64,000 nucleotides of DNA, taken from RGIG5612 sp017511185. Its GTDB lineage: Bacteria > Bacillota > Clostridia > Lachnospirales > Lachnospiraceae. Location: NCBI GenBank assembly GCA_017511185.1, contig JAFWLF010000085.1, positions 82,556 to 146,555 of the forward strand, written 5' to 3'. The notes under the pieces were generated by a model. That model was not told the DNA's origin, searched no databases, and saw only the letters and a list, made by a program, of their open reading frames with translations. The translations under genes were made by a program, and so were the position numbers. Of the stretch, positions 43,991-53,254 are shown in pieces. Position 1 is the first letter of the stretch. Each line of letters opens with the position of its first letter.

Positions 43991-46645
43991 CTATTTCACC
44001 AGTGGAAGCCAGGATTTGAAGTCTTCCGGTTTTGTCCATACACCCTTTGGCCCTTCTTCGGCCCGGGTGACCTTTACCTGATAAGCACGCAGCGTGTGCG
44101 TTCCGACAATATCGTTATATGGTGCTGTAGATTTGGACAGCACATTAACATTCATCTCCTGCCAGCCGTGCGTTTCCGTATTCAGCGTCTCTGGATTCCA
44201 GAACCGCTCCATGCAGACCGTTCCTGGTTTGATGCCTTTGGTTACCAGTGCTTTCGCGCGGATCTTGCCACGTTTGGATTCGATCCATACCCAGCTTCCG
44301 GTCTCGATGGCTTCTTTTGCCGCGTCTTCCGGACTGATCCACAGTTCCGGAGCCGGATACATTTCACGCAGACGCGGGATATTTCTGAGTGTTCCATGGT
44401 GGTAGAACGGCACACGGCCATTCGTCATGACAAGTGGGAATTCCTTTGCTGTCTCATCATCCCGGATCGGGCTCTCCACTGGTTCCAGATAATATGGCAG
44501 CGGATCATAATCTTTGGATGCAGGATCCATCGGGAACGGCATGAATGGCTGACCGCTCCGCCCAAGTTCGATCATCCGCTCGCAGTAGATCTCCAGCTTT
44601 TTGGATGGGGTATCAAAGCCCTTAGGAAGTCCGGTTGCAGGATCTTCCTGCAGATAAACGTAATAGGTCTTCCATTCTTCCTGACTCATATATTCGTAAG
44701 GAGATGCTTCCTGCAGTTCTTTCCATGTCATGCCGACTGCTGGTGTGAGCTGGTCGAAGAACTCTTCCATGGAATCCCAGTAGGCCATATCCTCTCCCAT
44801 AAAATCTTTATCAAATGATTTCTGGCACATTTCGTGTCCGCGCTCTGCGCAGGCTTTGGCCAGATTGGACCAGATGACGGTCTCGTCTTTTGTTTCCCAA
44901 AGATGAGCAACCTGTTTACGGGCGACCAGCGTGTTGCAGGTCTCTACGATCATTTCTGTCTCCAGCCATTCCTCTGTCGGCAGGATCACGTCTGCGTAAG
45001 CAGAGAAGGAGGTTGGGTACATATACATGTGAACAATAAACTCCAGCTTATCGATGGCGTCTTTCCAGCGGCCGGCCTCTGCCAATACGCCCAGCTTGTT
45101 GCCGGAACGGTCGATCCAGACTTTTGGCTGATAAGGTTTGCCGGTCAGGATTGCATCCAGCACACTGCCAGGATGGCCGGCATACCAGATGCTCAGGCCC
45201 TTGAATTCCTTTCCGCCTAGACGTTTTTGGAACTGTTCCTCTGGCAGGCACTTTTGTGCAACTGGAACAGGATAGTTTGGAACTTTCAGCACGCCGCTGG
45301 TGCGGAAGCGCTGCATCGGGACGCCCGGTTTTTCCATGTTGCCCATCAGCATATCCATGGTGTCTGCAGCCATTGCTGCCTGTACGGAGTTTGGTGTCTG
45401 GTCTGTTGCCACGCCCAGACAAAGTCCGCTCGGGGAGTTGTCTGTGTAAAGACGGATCGCTTCTTCTATTTTGGCCGGGTCCAGCTGGCAGATCTCGCCT
45501 GCTTTCTCCAGCGTGAATTCATCTGCGCGCTCCAGCAAAAGCTGTGCGCCTGTCTTATATATTTTCCCGTTGATCTTATAAGAACCAAACAGGGCGATGT
45601 CCAGATCATCCTGGTATGGATAAATAAGAGCTTTTGCGGATGATGTCTTCTGATCCCAGACAGTGAAGATATCGACGCCATTTGCATCTGCCTTATCCTT
45701 AGCCAGGCCCAGTTCGCATGCGCGGATCATTTCCTTTGTATCCGGATCGACCAGATAAGGAAGGTTGGTCCATTTCAGAACAAAGTCGTGATCGTACAGT
45801 TTATTAGTCAGGATATAACGGATCCAGGCCAGCATCAGTGCGACATCGGTACCCGGACGGATCGGCAGCCAGACGGTTGCTTTGGCAGCATCCGGCGTAA
45901 AACGCGGATCGATCACAACGGTCTTAACGCCCTTTGCACGCAGTTCATTGACCATGCGCCCGCCACTGGAAGGGCAGGAGAAGGAAGGATCCGTTCCCCA
46001 GAGCACGAGTGTCTGAATTGGATTGTGTTCTTCATCATAAAATTCCAGACAGTTGGAATCGGCTATGGAATTATCGCTTCCACCATACATCATGGCTGCA
46101 GCCAGTACACGCGGCAGATAGCATTGCGCACAACCTGGTTCAAACCAGTTTGGTGTGCCAAAGATATTACAGAAGCGGGCGATGCTCCAGATCTCCGGAT
46201 TGCCGCCTCCGCCGGTAGAGCAGAAGACATACTCTGCACCGAAATCTTTTTTGACCTGCATCAGCTTATCAGCGATCATGCCCAGCGCTTCATCCCAGGA
46301 TGCCCGGCGGAATCTTCCACCGCCTCTTGCACCGACACGGATCAGAGGGTATTTATTTCTGTTTGGATGATATAAAGCGGAGATACCTGAAAGACCCTTC
46401 GCGCACATTTTGCCTTTGCTCATCGGGTCGGCCGGATTGCCTTCCAGACGGATGACACGTCCGTTTTTTACATGAGCCAGCACACCACAGTTTGCGATGC
46501 ATGCGCGGCAGGCTGTGGAAACGATCTTTTCCTCGTCAGATACTTTTATGACTTTCGGTTCGCCTTTTGTGAAAAATGTTTTTTCTTCAGCGGCCTCTTT
46601 CAGACCGGAAATGGATATTGCCTGTAAGTATTCGTTTGCGTTCAT
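43991..46645 (-). CDS. Molybdopterin oxidoreductase catalytic subunit 2
   Basis: 884 residues, DMSO-reductase superfamily. The N-terminal [4Fe-4S] site is C46, C49, C53 and C81 with the common C-x2-C-x3-C spacing. The Mo ligand is probably one of two cysteines in EPGCAQCYLPR (C172 or C175). The C-terminal dinucleotide-binding domain (MTNGRVPFYHHGTLRN) is complete. No twin-arginine signal is present, so the enzyme is cytoplasmic, unlike most polysulfide and DMSO reductases. Substrate unknown. It is the first gene of a five-gene operon, divergent from a LysR regulator. Confidence 0.9.
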   Translation of the reverse strand: MNANEYLQAISISGLKEAAEEKTFFTKGEPKVIKVSDEEKIVSTACRACIANCGVLAHVKNGRVIRLEGNPADPMSKGKMCAKGLSGISALYHPNRNKYPLIRVGARGGGRFRRASWDEALGMIADKLMQVKKDFGAEYVFCSTGGGGNPEIWSIARFCNIFGTPNWFEPGCAQCYLPRVLAAAMMYGGSDNSIADSNCLEFYDEEHNPIQTLVLWGTDPSFSCPSSGGRMVNELRAKGVKTVVIDPRFTPDAAKATVWLPIRPGTDVALMLAWIRYILTNKLYDHDFVLKWTNLPYLVDPDTKEMIRACELGLAKDKADANGVDIFTVWDQKTSSAKALIYPYQDDLDIALFGSYKINGKIYKTGAQLLLERADEFTLEKAGEICQLDPAKIEEAIRLYTDNSPSGLCLGVATDQTPNSVQAAMAADTMDMLMGNMEKPGVPMQRFRTSGVLKVPNYPVPVAQKCLPEEQFQKRLGGKEFKGLSIWYAGHPGSVLDAILTGKPYQPKVWIDRSGNKLGVLAEAGRWKDAIDKLEFIVHMYMYPTSFSAYADVILPTEEWLETEMIVETCNTLVARKQVAHLWETKDETVIWSNLAKACAERGHEMCQKSFDKDFMGEDMAYWDSMEEFFDQLTPAVGMTWKELQEASPYEYMSQEEWKTYYVYLQEDPATGLPKGFDTPSKKLEIYCERMIELGRSGQPFMPFPMDPASKDYDPLPYYLEPVESPIRDDETAKEFPLVMTNGRVPFYHHGTLRNIPRLREMYPAPELWISPEDAAKEAIETGSWVWIESKRGKIRAKALVTKGIKPGTVCMERFWNPETLNTETHGWQEMNVNVLSKSTAPYNDIVGTHTLRAYQVKVTRAEEGPKGVWTKPEDFKSWLPLVK

Positions 46646-46829
46646 GCTGCTTCTCCGTATTATGGTTGTTGTTATGTTTATATAATATATTCCAAAACGC
46701 TTGCAATCAATATCAATTTATGATATAAATAATTCCGAAAGAGAATTAATCGTACAAAACGGACAATATTTACCACAAAATGGCCTTGATTCATTCGAAT
46801 AACCGATCATTCGGAAAGGAGACACTATC

Positions 46830-47705
46830 ATGACAGAAGATCAACTCTTATATTTTACCTCGATCGTGGAATGCGGCAGTTACAGCGAAGCCGCACTGGA
46901 CCTGAATATTTCCCAGTCCACCATCAGCAAACAGGTCGCACAGCTGGAGAGTGAACTGAATGTGAAACTGTTTGACCGTTCTACACGAAAAGCATCTCTG
47001 ACACAGGAAGGCGAGGCACTGTATCCGGAAGCAGCAGCACTGCTGACACAGATCAAAGCTGTGAAAAATCATGCAGCCGCATTGAGTCTTGGCGGCAGAA
47101 GAAAGATCGATATCATCGCACTGCCGTTTGTAGGCAACCTCAACTTTTATGTTCCGATCTTCACATTCGAAGACAGCCACTTAAACTGTGAAGTGCATCT
47201 GTATGAAATGGAAGATAATGAACTGTATAAAAAGATCGCTGCAAAAGATTTTGATATTGCGATCTGCTATTTCGATCCGGAGCAGATGACCAATAATATC
47301 CGTTTCTATCCGATCATCGAAAACGAAATGGTGGCAGCTGTACATAAGAGCAGCCCGCTTTCCCAGGAAAAAGCACTGACACCGCAAATGCTTGATAAAG
47401 TCCCTGTGATGGGAACACAGGATTTCACTACACTGAACAAAGTATACGAATTATATTTTAAGAAATTTAATGTGACGCCGCACGTGTTCTTCCGTTCCAG
47501 ACCACAGACCCTTTTGGGGGCAGCTGCAGCAAAGAAGAGCGTTGCGCTGTTAGACCGTCTGCATGCTAACATGTTCCGGACACCGGCAGACATTTCGCTG
47601 ATCCCGTTTTCACCGAGTTTGAAATGCGCAGTCGGTATCGCTGTGGATGAAGAAAAAGCAGATGACCCGGTCATCCAGGAACTCATCGAAACGCTGTCAC
47701 ATTAA
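46830..47705 (+). CDS. LysR-family transcriptional regulator
   Basis: 291 residues. N-terminal winged helix (YFTSIVECGSYSEAALDLNI; SQSTISKQVAQLESELNVKL) and the usual substrate-binding domain. It is divergent from the molybdopterin operon 2 with 184 bp between and probably controls it. That region has two CATTCG words (46792 and 46809) and an ATTCCGAA at 46732, possible LysR sites. AAAGGAG precedes ATG 46830. Confidence 0.92.
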   Translation: MTEDQLLYFTSIVECGSYSEAALDLNISQSTISKQVAQLESELNVKLFDRSTRKASLTQEGEALYPEAAALLTQIKAVKNHAAALSLGGRRKIDIIALPFVGNLNFYVPIFTFEDSHLNCEVHLYEMEDNELYKKIAAKDFDIAICYFDPEQMTNNIRFYPIIENEMVAAVHKSSPLSQEKALTPQMLDKVPVMGTQDFTTLNKVYELYFKKFNVTPHVFFRSRPQTLLGAAAAKKSVALLDRLHANMFRTPADISLIPFSPSLKCAVGIAVDEEKADDPVIQELIETLSH

Positions 47706-49072
47706 TCAGTCAGTTCCTCGACATCCTTGACAAAATTTGAAACTGGGATCTGGCCTGCTTCCTGGACTTTGTCCATGTAATCCTTGGCTTGTTCCAGAGC
47801 GGCCATGATCATTTCAACCGAATTTTCAATGCCGTAATCAGAGGTGTGCAGCGTCATTCCGTAATGCGCTGCAAGACCCCAAGGCATGTTGGTGAAATGC
47901 TTGCAGTATGCAGCCCGGCTGAGATCTTCCTTTTTTACAAGTTTACGAGCATCATCGAAAGAAAGATGGTGCTCTTTTGCTATACGCTCTGCACGGAACG
48001 AACGGTCCGCGGAGAGAAATAGGTTTAATGTATTTGGACGGCCTTTCAGAATGTAGCCGCCCAGACGGCCAACGATCACACAGCTTTCCTTTGCTGCCAG
48101 TTCGCGGATGACCTTGACCTGGCTACGGAAGATGTCCTCTTCTTTGGAACGGATCTGCGTTTCCGCGTTGTTGTTGCGGATCCATTGGGAGATCAGGCCG
48201 ACACCCATACGCTCTTCATTTTTCTGCACTTCATCTGCCGGCAGCCCCATCTCTTTTGCAGTCTCAGAGATGACTGCATAGTCATAAAACGGAATGCCCA
48301 GACGCTTTGCAACTTCCTCGCCAATCTTATGCCCGCCGCAGCCGAGCTCCCGCTCGATCGTAATAACAAGCGGATATGTGGCACCAGCCAGTACCGGGGA
48401 TTCTGGCATATCCGGAGAGATCTCCAGAAACTTGTCCAGAAAATGAATGTGGCGGTTGTAGAAACGGGTGAAAAATCCTACCAGAAAAGCGGCGATCACG
48501 GTTCCCTCGCGTACACCGTTTAATTTATGGAAAACAATAAAGGAAATAGCCGTACTGAGGGCAATAAACACCCAGTCGATGATGATCTTGACTGTACCGA
48601 ATTCCAGATGCAGTTTTTCTGAGATGGCACTGATGGCGCCTTCCGCTGCCATCAGGATCAGAGATGCTTTTACTTCCAGAAAAACGCCTAAAGCCATGAT
48701 CAGACAGCTGACAACACATAAAAGAAGTTTCAGCCAGTATGCGTTGATCTGCAGCGGTGCAACAATAGCCAGTGTCAGATCAGTGAAATAACCAAACGCG
48801 AAAACCACCACCAGCTGCAGAAGATTGATCAGTTTAAAGTTTTTGCGCAGCAGCAGGATCTGCACGACGACAAACAAGGCATTGACGATCATCGTGAAGG
48901 TTCCCATGGATAACGGAAGGAACAGGCTGAGCACATAGGATAGGCTGGCGGACGGAGAAACACCAATGCTGGACTTGGAGGACAGCGCGATGCCGAACGC
49001 CAGAATAAAAAGACCTGCCGCAAGGACTGCCAGTTTTTTTAGAAATAGTGGGAAGGTCATTTTTGTATTCAT
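47702..49072 (-). CDS. YczE/YitT-like membrane domain fused to a cytidylate kinase-like domain
   Basis: 456 residues. Residues 1-205 carry five or six membrane helices with GIALSSKSSIGVSPSASLSY and GVFLEVKASLILMAAEGAIS, the pattern of YczE/YitT-type membrane proteins. The C-terminal 220 residues form a cytidylate kinase-like P-loop domain (ITIERELGCGGHKIGEEVAKRL; IVGRLGGYILKG), in which the usual GxxGxGK loop is replaced by ELGCGGHK. Both parts occur separately in Clostridia; the fusion suggests a transporter or channel regulated by, or coupled to, nucleotide binding. It converges on the LysR gene with a 4-nt overlap. Confidence 0.8.
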   Translation of the reverse strand: MNTKMTFPLFLKKLAVLAAGLFILAFGIALSSKSSIGVSPSASLSYVLSLFLPLSMGTFTMIVNALFVVVQILLLRKNFKLINLLQLVVVFAFGYFTDLTLAIVAPLQINAYWLKLLLCVVSCLIMALGVFLEVKASLILMAAEGAISAISEKLHLEFGTVKIIIDWVFIALSTAISFIVFHKLNGVREGTVIAAFLVGFFTRFYNRHIHFLDKFLEISPDMPESPVLAGATYPLVITIERELGCGGHKIGEEVAKRLGIPFYDYAVISETAKEMGLPADEVQKNEERMGVGLISQWIRNNNAETQIRSKEEDIFRSQVKVIRELAAKESCVIVGRLGGYILKGRPNTLNLFLSADRSFRAERIAKEHHLSFDDARKLVKKEDLSRAAYCKHFTNMPWGLAAHYGMTLHTSDYGIENSVEMIMAALEQAKDYMDKVQEAGQIPVSNFVKDVEELTD

Positions 49073-49206
49073 GATGGTATTCTAACAGAGAAAAAGGGAA
49101 ATTCCAAGAGTTAGAACTCCCGCATTATTGATAAAACAGGCAGTTTTTGATATATTTTATAGCGTATAGGATTTGGATTTGTTAGCAAAAAAGAAAGGCG
49201 GCGAAT

Positions 49207-50175
49207 ATGGAATATACGACCATACAGGGAACCGGACTTCGCGTTTCTAAAATGTGCCTGGGCACCATGATGTTTGGTGGCCAGACAAGCAACGAGGAAT
49301 CTGTAGAGATCGTCCGGTATGCGCTGGAAAACGGCATCAACTTTTTTGACACAGCAAATATTTATACGCAGGGTAAAAGCGAGATGCTTTTGGGCGAAGC
49401 GCTGAAAGGACACCGCGAGGAGGCGGTGATTGCGACTAAGGTAGGAGGCCCGTCCTGGAAAGGGGAAAACGGAAGAGGCCTTGGAAGAAAACATGTCATG
49501 GCCAGCGTGGAAGTTTCATTAAAACGTCTTCGTACGGATTACATTGATATCTTCTATATGCATTTTCCGGATCCGAACACGCCGATGGAAGAGACCATCG
49601 AAACGATGGACGAGCTCATCCGTGCCGGAAAGATCCGTTACTACGGTGTCAGCAATTACGCAGCATGGCAGATCTGCAGCATGATCGAAAAAGCGCAGAA
49701 GATGCAGCGCCACGCACCGGTCATCACCGAGTCGGTCTACAACGCACTGACACGCGGAGCTGATGAGGAACTCCTTCCGTTCCTGCGCAAATACAATATT
49801 GGCATGGCGGCCTACAATCCGCTGGCAGGAGGTCTTCTGACCGGAAAGCATACCAGAGAGAAGGCGGTGCCGGGCACCCGTTTTGATACAGAGCAGGGAT
49901 ACCGCAACCGTTACTGGAAAGAAGAAAACTTTGATGCGATCGAAACACTGGAACAGATAGCTTCTGAGAACGGCATGTCCATCCTGGAACTGGCGATCCG
50001 CTGGATCCTATCTGAGCCGGCAGTAACCAGTCCGATCATCGGCGTCAGCCGCCTGGAGCAGCTGAAGCAGAATATCGAGATCGTGGAAAAAGGTGCACTG
50101 GAGCCGCAGATCAAGGAAGCGTGCGATGGTGTATGGAGCCGGATCAAAGGCGACTATTTTAGTTATCACAGATAA
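49207..50175 (+). CDS. Aldo/keto reductase
   Basis: 322 residues. The catalytic tetrad is visible: Asp in FFDTANIYTQGKSE, Tyr in the same segment, Lys in VIATKVGG and His in DIFYMHFPDP. The C-terminal part (SPIIGVSRLEQLKQNIE) binds NADPH. It reduces an aldehyde or ketone; substrate unknown. AAAGGCGGCG before ATG 49207. The next two genes follow closely on the same strand. Confidence 0.93.
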   Translation: MEYTTIQGTGLRVSKMCLGTMMFGGQTSNEESVEIVRYALENGINFFDTANIYTQGKSEMLLGEALKGHREEAVIATKVGGPSWKGENGRGLGRKHVMASVEVSLKRLRTDYIDIFYMHFPDPNTPMEETIETMDELIRAGKIRYYGVSNYAAWQICSMIEKAQKMQRHAPVITESVYNALTRGADEELLPFLRKYNIGMAAYNPLAGGLLTGKHTREKAVPGTRFDTEQGYRNRYWKEENFDAIETLEQIASENGMSILELAIRWILSEPAVTSPIIGVSRLEQLKQNIEIVEKGALEPQIKEACDGVWSRIKGDYFSYHR

Positions 50176-50194
50176 AAAACCGGAGGCATAAAAT

Positions 50195-51826
50195 ATGGGA
50201 ATTAACTGCCCGTCATGCGGCGGGAAAATGGTGTTTGATATTGCAGAGCAGCAGCTGAAATGCGAATACTGCAATAGCAGACTGACGATTCAGAAATACA
50301 AATCAAATAACGAAGGCGAACAGCAGCAGATGACCTACGACACGGTCGTCTATACCTGCCGGAACTGCGGCGCAGAACTGACAGCGCCGGATGAGCAGAC
50401 GGTTGCTTACTGTGCTTACTGCGGAAGCGAGCAGATGCTTACCGCAAAACATGAGCAGACCTTGCGGCCGAAAAACATCATCCCGTTCAAGAAGACCAAA
50501 GAGCAGGCGATGGAACAGTACGCAAAAGCGCTGAAAGGAAAGTTCTACGTTCCGAAGGAATTTAAGGATCCGAATTTCCTGGAAGGATTCCGCGGCATCT
50601 ACCTGCCTTACTTCTCTTATAACGCACTGGTGGCAGACCGCGAGGTGCAGATGGAAGGAACGGCCAATTATACGAGCGGCGGTTACGATTACAGCGAAAC
50701 ATACCGGGTGAATGCGCATCTTGGCGGCTACTCTTCTGATGTAAACTTTGATGCATCGGCTGCGTTTGATGACACGCTTGCAAACGAGATCGCACCGTTC
50801 AACGCAAAGGATATGAAAGAGTTCCACGAAGGTTATCTGGCCGGCCTTTATGCAGATAAGGCCACCACGGACGAGCGGACTTATATCCAGCAGGCAACAG
50901 AGCTGGCTGTCGATTCGGTTTACAAAGAGATCAACCGCAAGATCGGCAAGGCAAAACTGAAAGAAGAAAAAGATCCGGAGATGCGCAAGGCACAGGTTGG
51001 CATCTCTGCAGTGGACTGCGAAGTCTCTTACTTCCCGGTCTGGTTTTTGACCTGGCGGCATAAAAAGAGAGTTGCATACTCTGTTATGAACGGACAGACC
51101 GGCAAGATAGCGGTGGATATCCCGGTCAACAAGAAGATGTTCTTCCTTGTTTCACTGATCGCAGCAGTGGTGATCTTCCTGGCACTTTACTTCCTGCCGA
51201 TATTTATTCTGCCAAAGACACTTGCCAGCATCGCGGCTATCATCCTGGTGATCTCCAGCATTCTGCTTCGGAATGAGATCAAGAAGATCTATGTCCGCGA
51301 AAGTCATATTTATGATTACGGTGACACACAGCATAAAGCGAAAAAGAAAGTCACAAAAGCAAAAGAATCAAGCGCTTATATTGCTAGTAATCAGCCGGTG
51401 AAAAAGAAATCATGGGGGCTGATCGCCGTCATCATTCCTGCGATGTACGTTCTCTTCTATATGATCTTCGCCGTTCTGAATGGGGGCTTCCTGCAGTCAC
51501 TCTTTTCCGGCGGAGGCGGCTCAGCCGTTTTCTCAATCGCAATGCTGATCCAGCTGATCTTTTCTGTCTTCACCATCATTCATGCTGTACAGATCGAAAA
51601 GAAGAGCGCGATCATTCCGGCCATTCTGGCGCCGGCGGTACTTGTTTTTGGCATTTTCGTTTTTGCAAAGAATTCGCCGTATGACTACTGGTACTACAGT
51701 GCTGCACTGGCTTGCCTGGTTGCAGTGATCATCAACTGCCTGTCGTGCATCAACTATTTCAATTATCTGACCACACGGCCGGTACCTAATTTCTTCAGAA
51801 GGGAGGGCGCAAACAATGCAAAATAA
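50195..51826 (+). CDS. Double zinc-ribbon protein with C-terminal membrane helices
   Basis: 543 residues. Two zinc ribbons stand at the N-terminus: CPSCGGKMVF...CEYCNS and CRNCGAELTA...CAYCGS. A long cytoplasmic domain with FKKTKEQAMEQYAKALKGKF and YLPYFSYNALV follows, then one pair of helices near 310-350 and four more from about 405. This arrangement is common in Firmicutes next to TPM proteins, as here; the two genes overlap by 11 nt. Function unknown, probably an envelope assembly factor. Confidence 0.75.
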   Translation: MGINCPSCGGKMVFDIAEQQLKCEYCNSRLTIQKYKSNNEGEQQQMTYDTVVYTCRNCGAELTAPDEQTVAYCAYCGSEQMLTAKHEQTLRPKNIIPFKKTKEQAMEQYAKALKGKFYVPKEFKDPNFLEGFRGIYLPYFSYNALVADREVQMEGTANYTSGGYDYSETYRVNAHLGGYSSDVNFDASAAFDDTLANEIAPFNAKDMKEFHEGYLAGLYADKATTDERTYIQQATELAVDSVYKEINRKIGKAKLKEEKDPEMRKAQVGISAVDCEVSYFPVWFLTWRHKKRVAYSVMNGQTGKIAVDIPVNKKMFFLVSLIAAVVIFLALYFLPIFILPKTLASIAAIILVISSILLRNEIKKIYVRESHIYDYGDTQHKAKKKVTKAKESSAYIASNQPVKKKSWGLIAVIIPAMYVLFYMIFAVLNGGFLQSLFSGGGGSAVFSIAMLIQLIFSVFTIIHAVQIEKKSAIIPAILAPAVLVFGIFVFAKNSPYDYWYYSAALACLVAVIINCLSCINYFNYLTTRPVPNFFRREGANNAK

Positions 51827-52631
51827 GAAACTCTCTCTCGATACATTTTCTAAATTTGGTCTGGCTCTGCTGCTGGCAATGTTTGTTCTGGCATTTTCAC
51901 TTCTTGCGCCAGTGACAGCTTTTGCAGCGGATGACAATGATTATCAGGTGATCATTGAAGATCAGGCAGATCTGTTTACGGACGCACAGGAAGCGGACCT
52001 TAAGGAACAGCTCAAAGGCATCCTGCCGTACGGCAGCGCTGCCATCGTCACAAATAATGAGCAAAACTACGACGCACATGCATTGGCAGAAAGACGGTTC
52101 CGTGAGTTCTTCCTGAATCATTCTGCAACGCTTCTGATGATCGATATGTATAACCGCAGGATCGAGATTTTCTCTGACGGTGCGATCTATAAGACGATCA
52201 CCCGCACGAGAGCGAATGAGATCACGGACAATATTTATAAGTATGCTACTGCCGGCGATTATTATATGGCTGCAAAGAAGACCTTCGAGCAGATGGAGAC
52301 CATCCTGGAAGGCGGCCGGATAGCGACCCCGATGAAGTACGCAACAAATGCGGCATTTGCCATCGGCATCGTTCTGATCATCAACTTCATCATTATCACC
52401 GCGCAGAGAAAGAAGAAAAACGTGACAACGCTGACCAACGCGCTTGCATATGAAGGCGGCAGAGGACGCATCTCCGCAGTGAAGAGCGTCAATTCCGTCA
52501 TGACATCGCAGCGGAAGACCAGACACGTGGAATCTTCCGGCGGTTCCTCCGGAGGAGGAGGCGGTGGTTTCTCCGGCGGCGGCGGAGGCGGCGGCTTCTC
52601 CAGCGGCGGAGGCGGCGGCCACAGCTTCTAA
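51816..52631 (+). CDS. TPM-domain protein with Gly-rich tail
   Basis: 271 residues. A signal peptide or anchor (hydrophobic 15-35, ending TAFA) is followed by a TPM phosphatase-like domain (DLFTDAQEADLKEQL; ATLLMIDMYNRRIEIFSDG), a second membrane helix (about 180-200) and a tail of about 40 residues that is nearly all Gly and Ser, ending GGGHSF. The tail is typical of Firmicutes TPM proteins. It overlaps the zinc-ribbon gene by 11 nt. A hairpin terminator follows, which is also the first unit of array C. Confidence 0.82.
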   Translation: MQNKKLSLDTFSKFGLALLLAMFVLAFSLLAPVTAFAADDNDYQVIIEDQADLFTDAQEADLKEQLKGILPYGSAAIVTNNEQNYDAHALAERRFREFFLNHSATLLMIDMYNRRIEIFSDGAIYKTITRTRANEITDNIYKYATAGDYYMAAKKTFEQMETILEGGRIATPMKYATNAAFAIGIVLIINFIIITAQRKKKNVTTLTNALAYEGGRGRISAVKSVNSVMTSQRKTRHVESSGGSSGGGGGGFSGGGGGGGFSSGGGGGHSF

Positions 52632-52640
52632 TTTTAGATT

Positions 52641-52684
52641 ATTACTCCTATTTGACGCATTGCGTGAAATAGGAGTAATTTTTG
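52641..52684 (+). terminator. Terminator of the TPM operon, first element of array C
   Basis: A perfect 13-bp stem, ATTACTCCTATTT with AAATAGGAGTAAT, around a 13-nt loop that itself contains GACGCA/TGCGT, then T5-6. It starts 10 nt after the TPM stop. Confidence 0.75.
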
Positions 52685-52966
52685 GCTCGAAAATTACTCT
52701 TATAAAACTGAATTGGTATCAATTACTCTTATGGAGGGAAAAAGTGAAATTGAGAATAATATTTAGCTCAAAAATTATTCTCAATAAATCAACAATGTGT
52801 CAATTATTCTTATAGAGATAAAAATGTAGATGGAGAATAATGATAGAGCCTTTAAATTATTCTCAGCTTGATAAAGGTGTCATATAAGATGAAAACGGCT
52901 GTTTTTTGTCCATTTTTGCCCCAAAAAATTATTCTCAGATTTAAAAAGCATGAAATAGAGAATAAT
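52641..52966 (+). repeat. Array C: inverted repeats ATTACTC/GAGTAAT changing to ATTATTCTC/GAGAATAAT
   Basis: Eleven half-sites. ATTACTC type: 52641, 52693, 52722; GAGTAAT: 52673. Then ATTATTCTC type: 52774, 52803 (ends CTT), 52856, 52928; GAGAATAAT: 52752, 52833, 52958. The unit is about 81 bp (52641, 52722, 52803; 52693, 52774, 52856) and the spacings 29 and 52-53 bp recur, as in array A. Hairpins include GAGTAATTTT/AAAATTACTC (52673-52702 region) and GAGAATAAT/ATTATTCTC (52752-52782). Between arms of the long pairs the sequence is purine-rich, such as GGAGGGAAAAAGTGAAAT. No ORF covers it. Confidence 0.8.
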
Positions 52967-53110
52967 CAGCCTGAAAAGGAGTAAAATGCCGGCAAAATTG
53001 CCAAAACGGTGCGGATGAATACTGAAAAAAGCCTTGAAAATGCCCCGGATCAGCTCAACAATCCCTTTAAATAAAGGAAAAACCGGCACGTATCGAAAAA
53101 GTACAAAGAA

Positions 53111-53137
53111 TTAGCACTCACCTCTTGACAGTGCTAA
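53111..53137 (+). promoter_or_regulatory. CIRCE element (HrcA operator)
   Basis: TTAGCACTC-N9-CAGTGCTAA, one mismatch from the CIRCE consensus TTAGCACTC-N9-GAGTGCTAA. It overlaps the -35 of the hsp20 promoter, so HrcA binding would block transcription until heat stress. The region 52967-53110 between array C and CIRCE has nothing else recognisable. Confidence 0.9.
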
Positions 53138-53153
53138 CAACAAGTGCTATAAC
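53125..53153 (+). promoter_or_regulatory. Sigma-A promoter of hsp20
   Basis: TTGACA (53125-53130), 17-bp spacer, TATAAC (53148-53153), lying over the CIRCE right arm, 102 nt before the start codon. Confidence 0.85.
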
Positions 53154-53254
53154 GTAGTTGAACAAAGGAACAGAGTGATTCGCAAGAATCTACGATCCTC
53201 CGTCCCAATGCTCATAAAAAGAAAAGTTCTTTATATGAGAAGGAGGAATGACCT

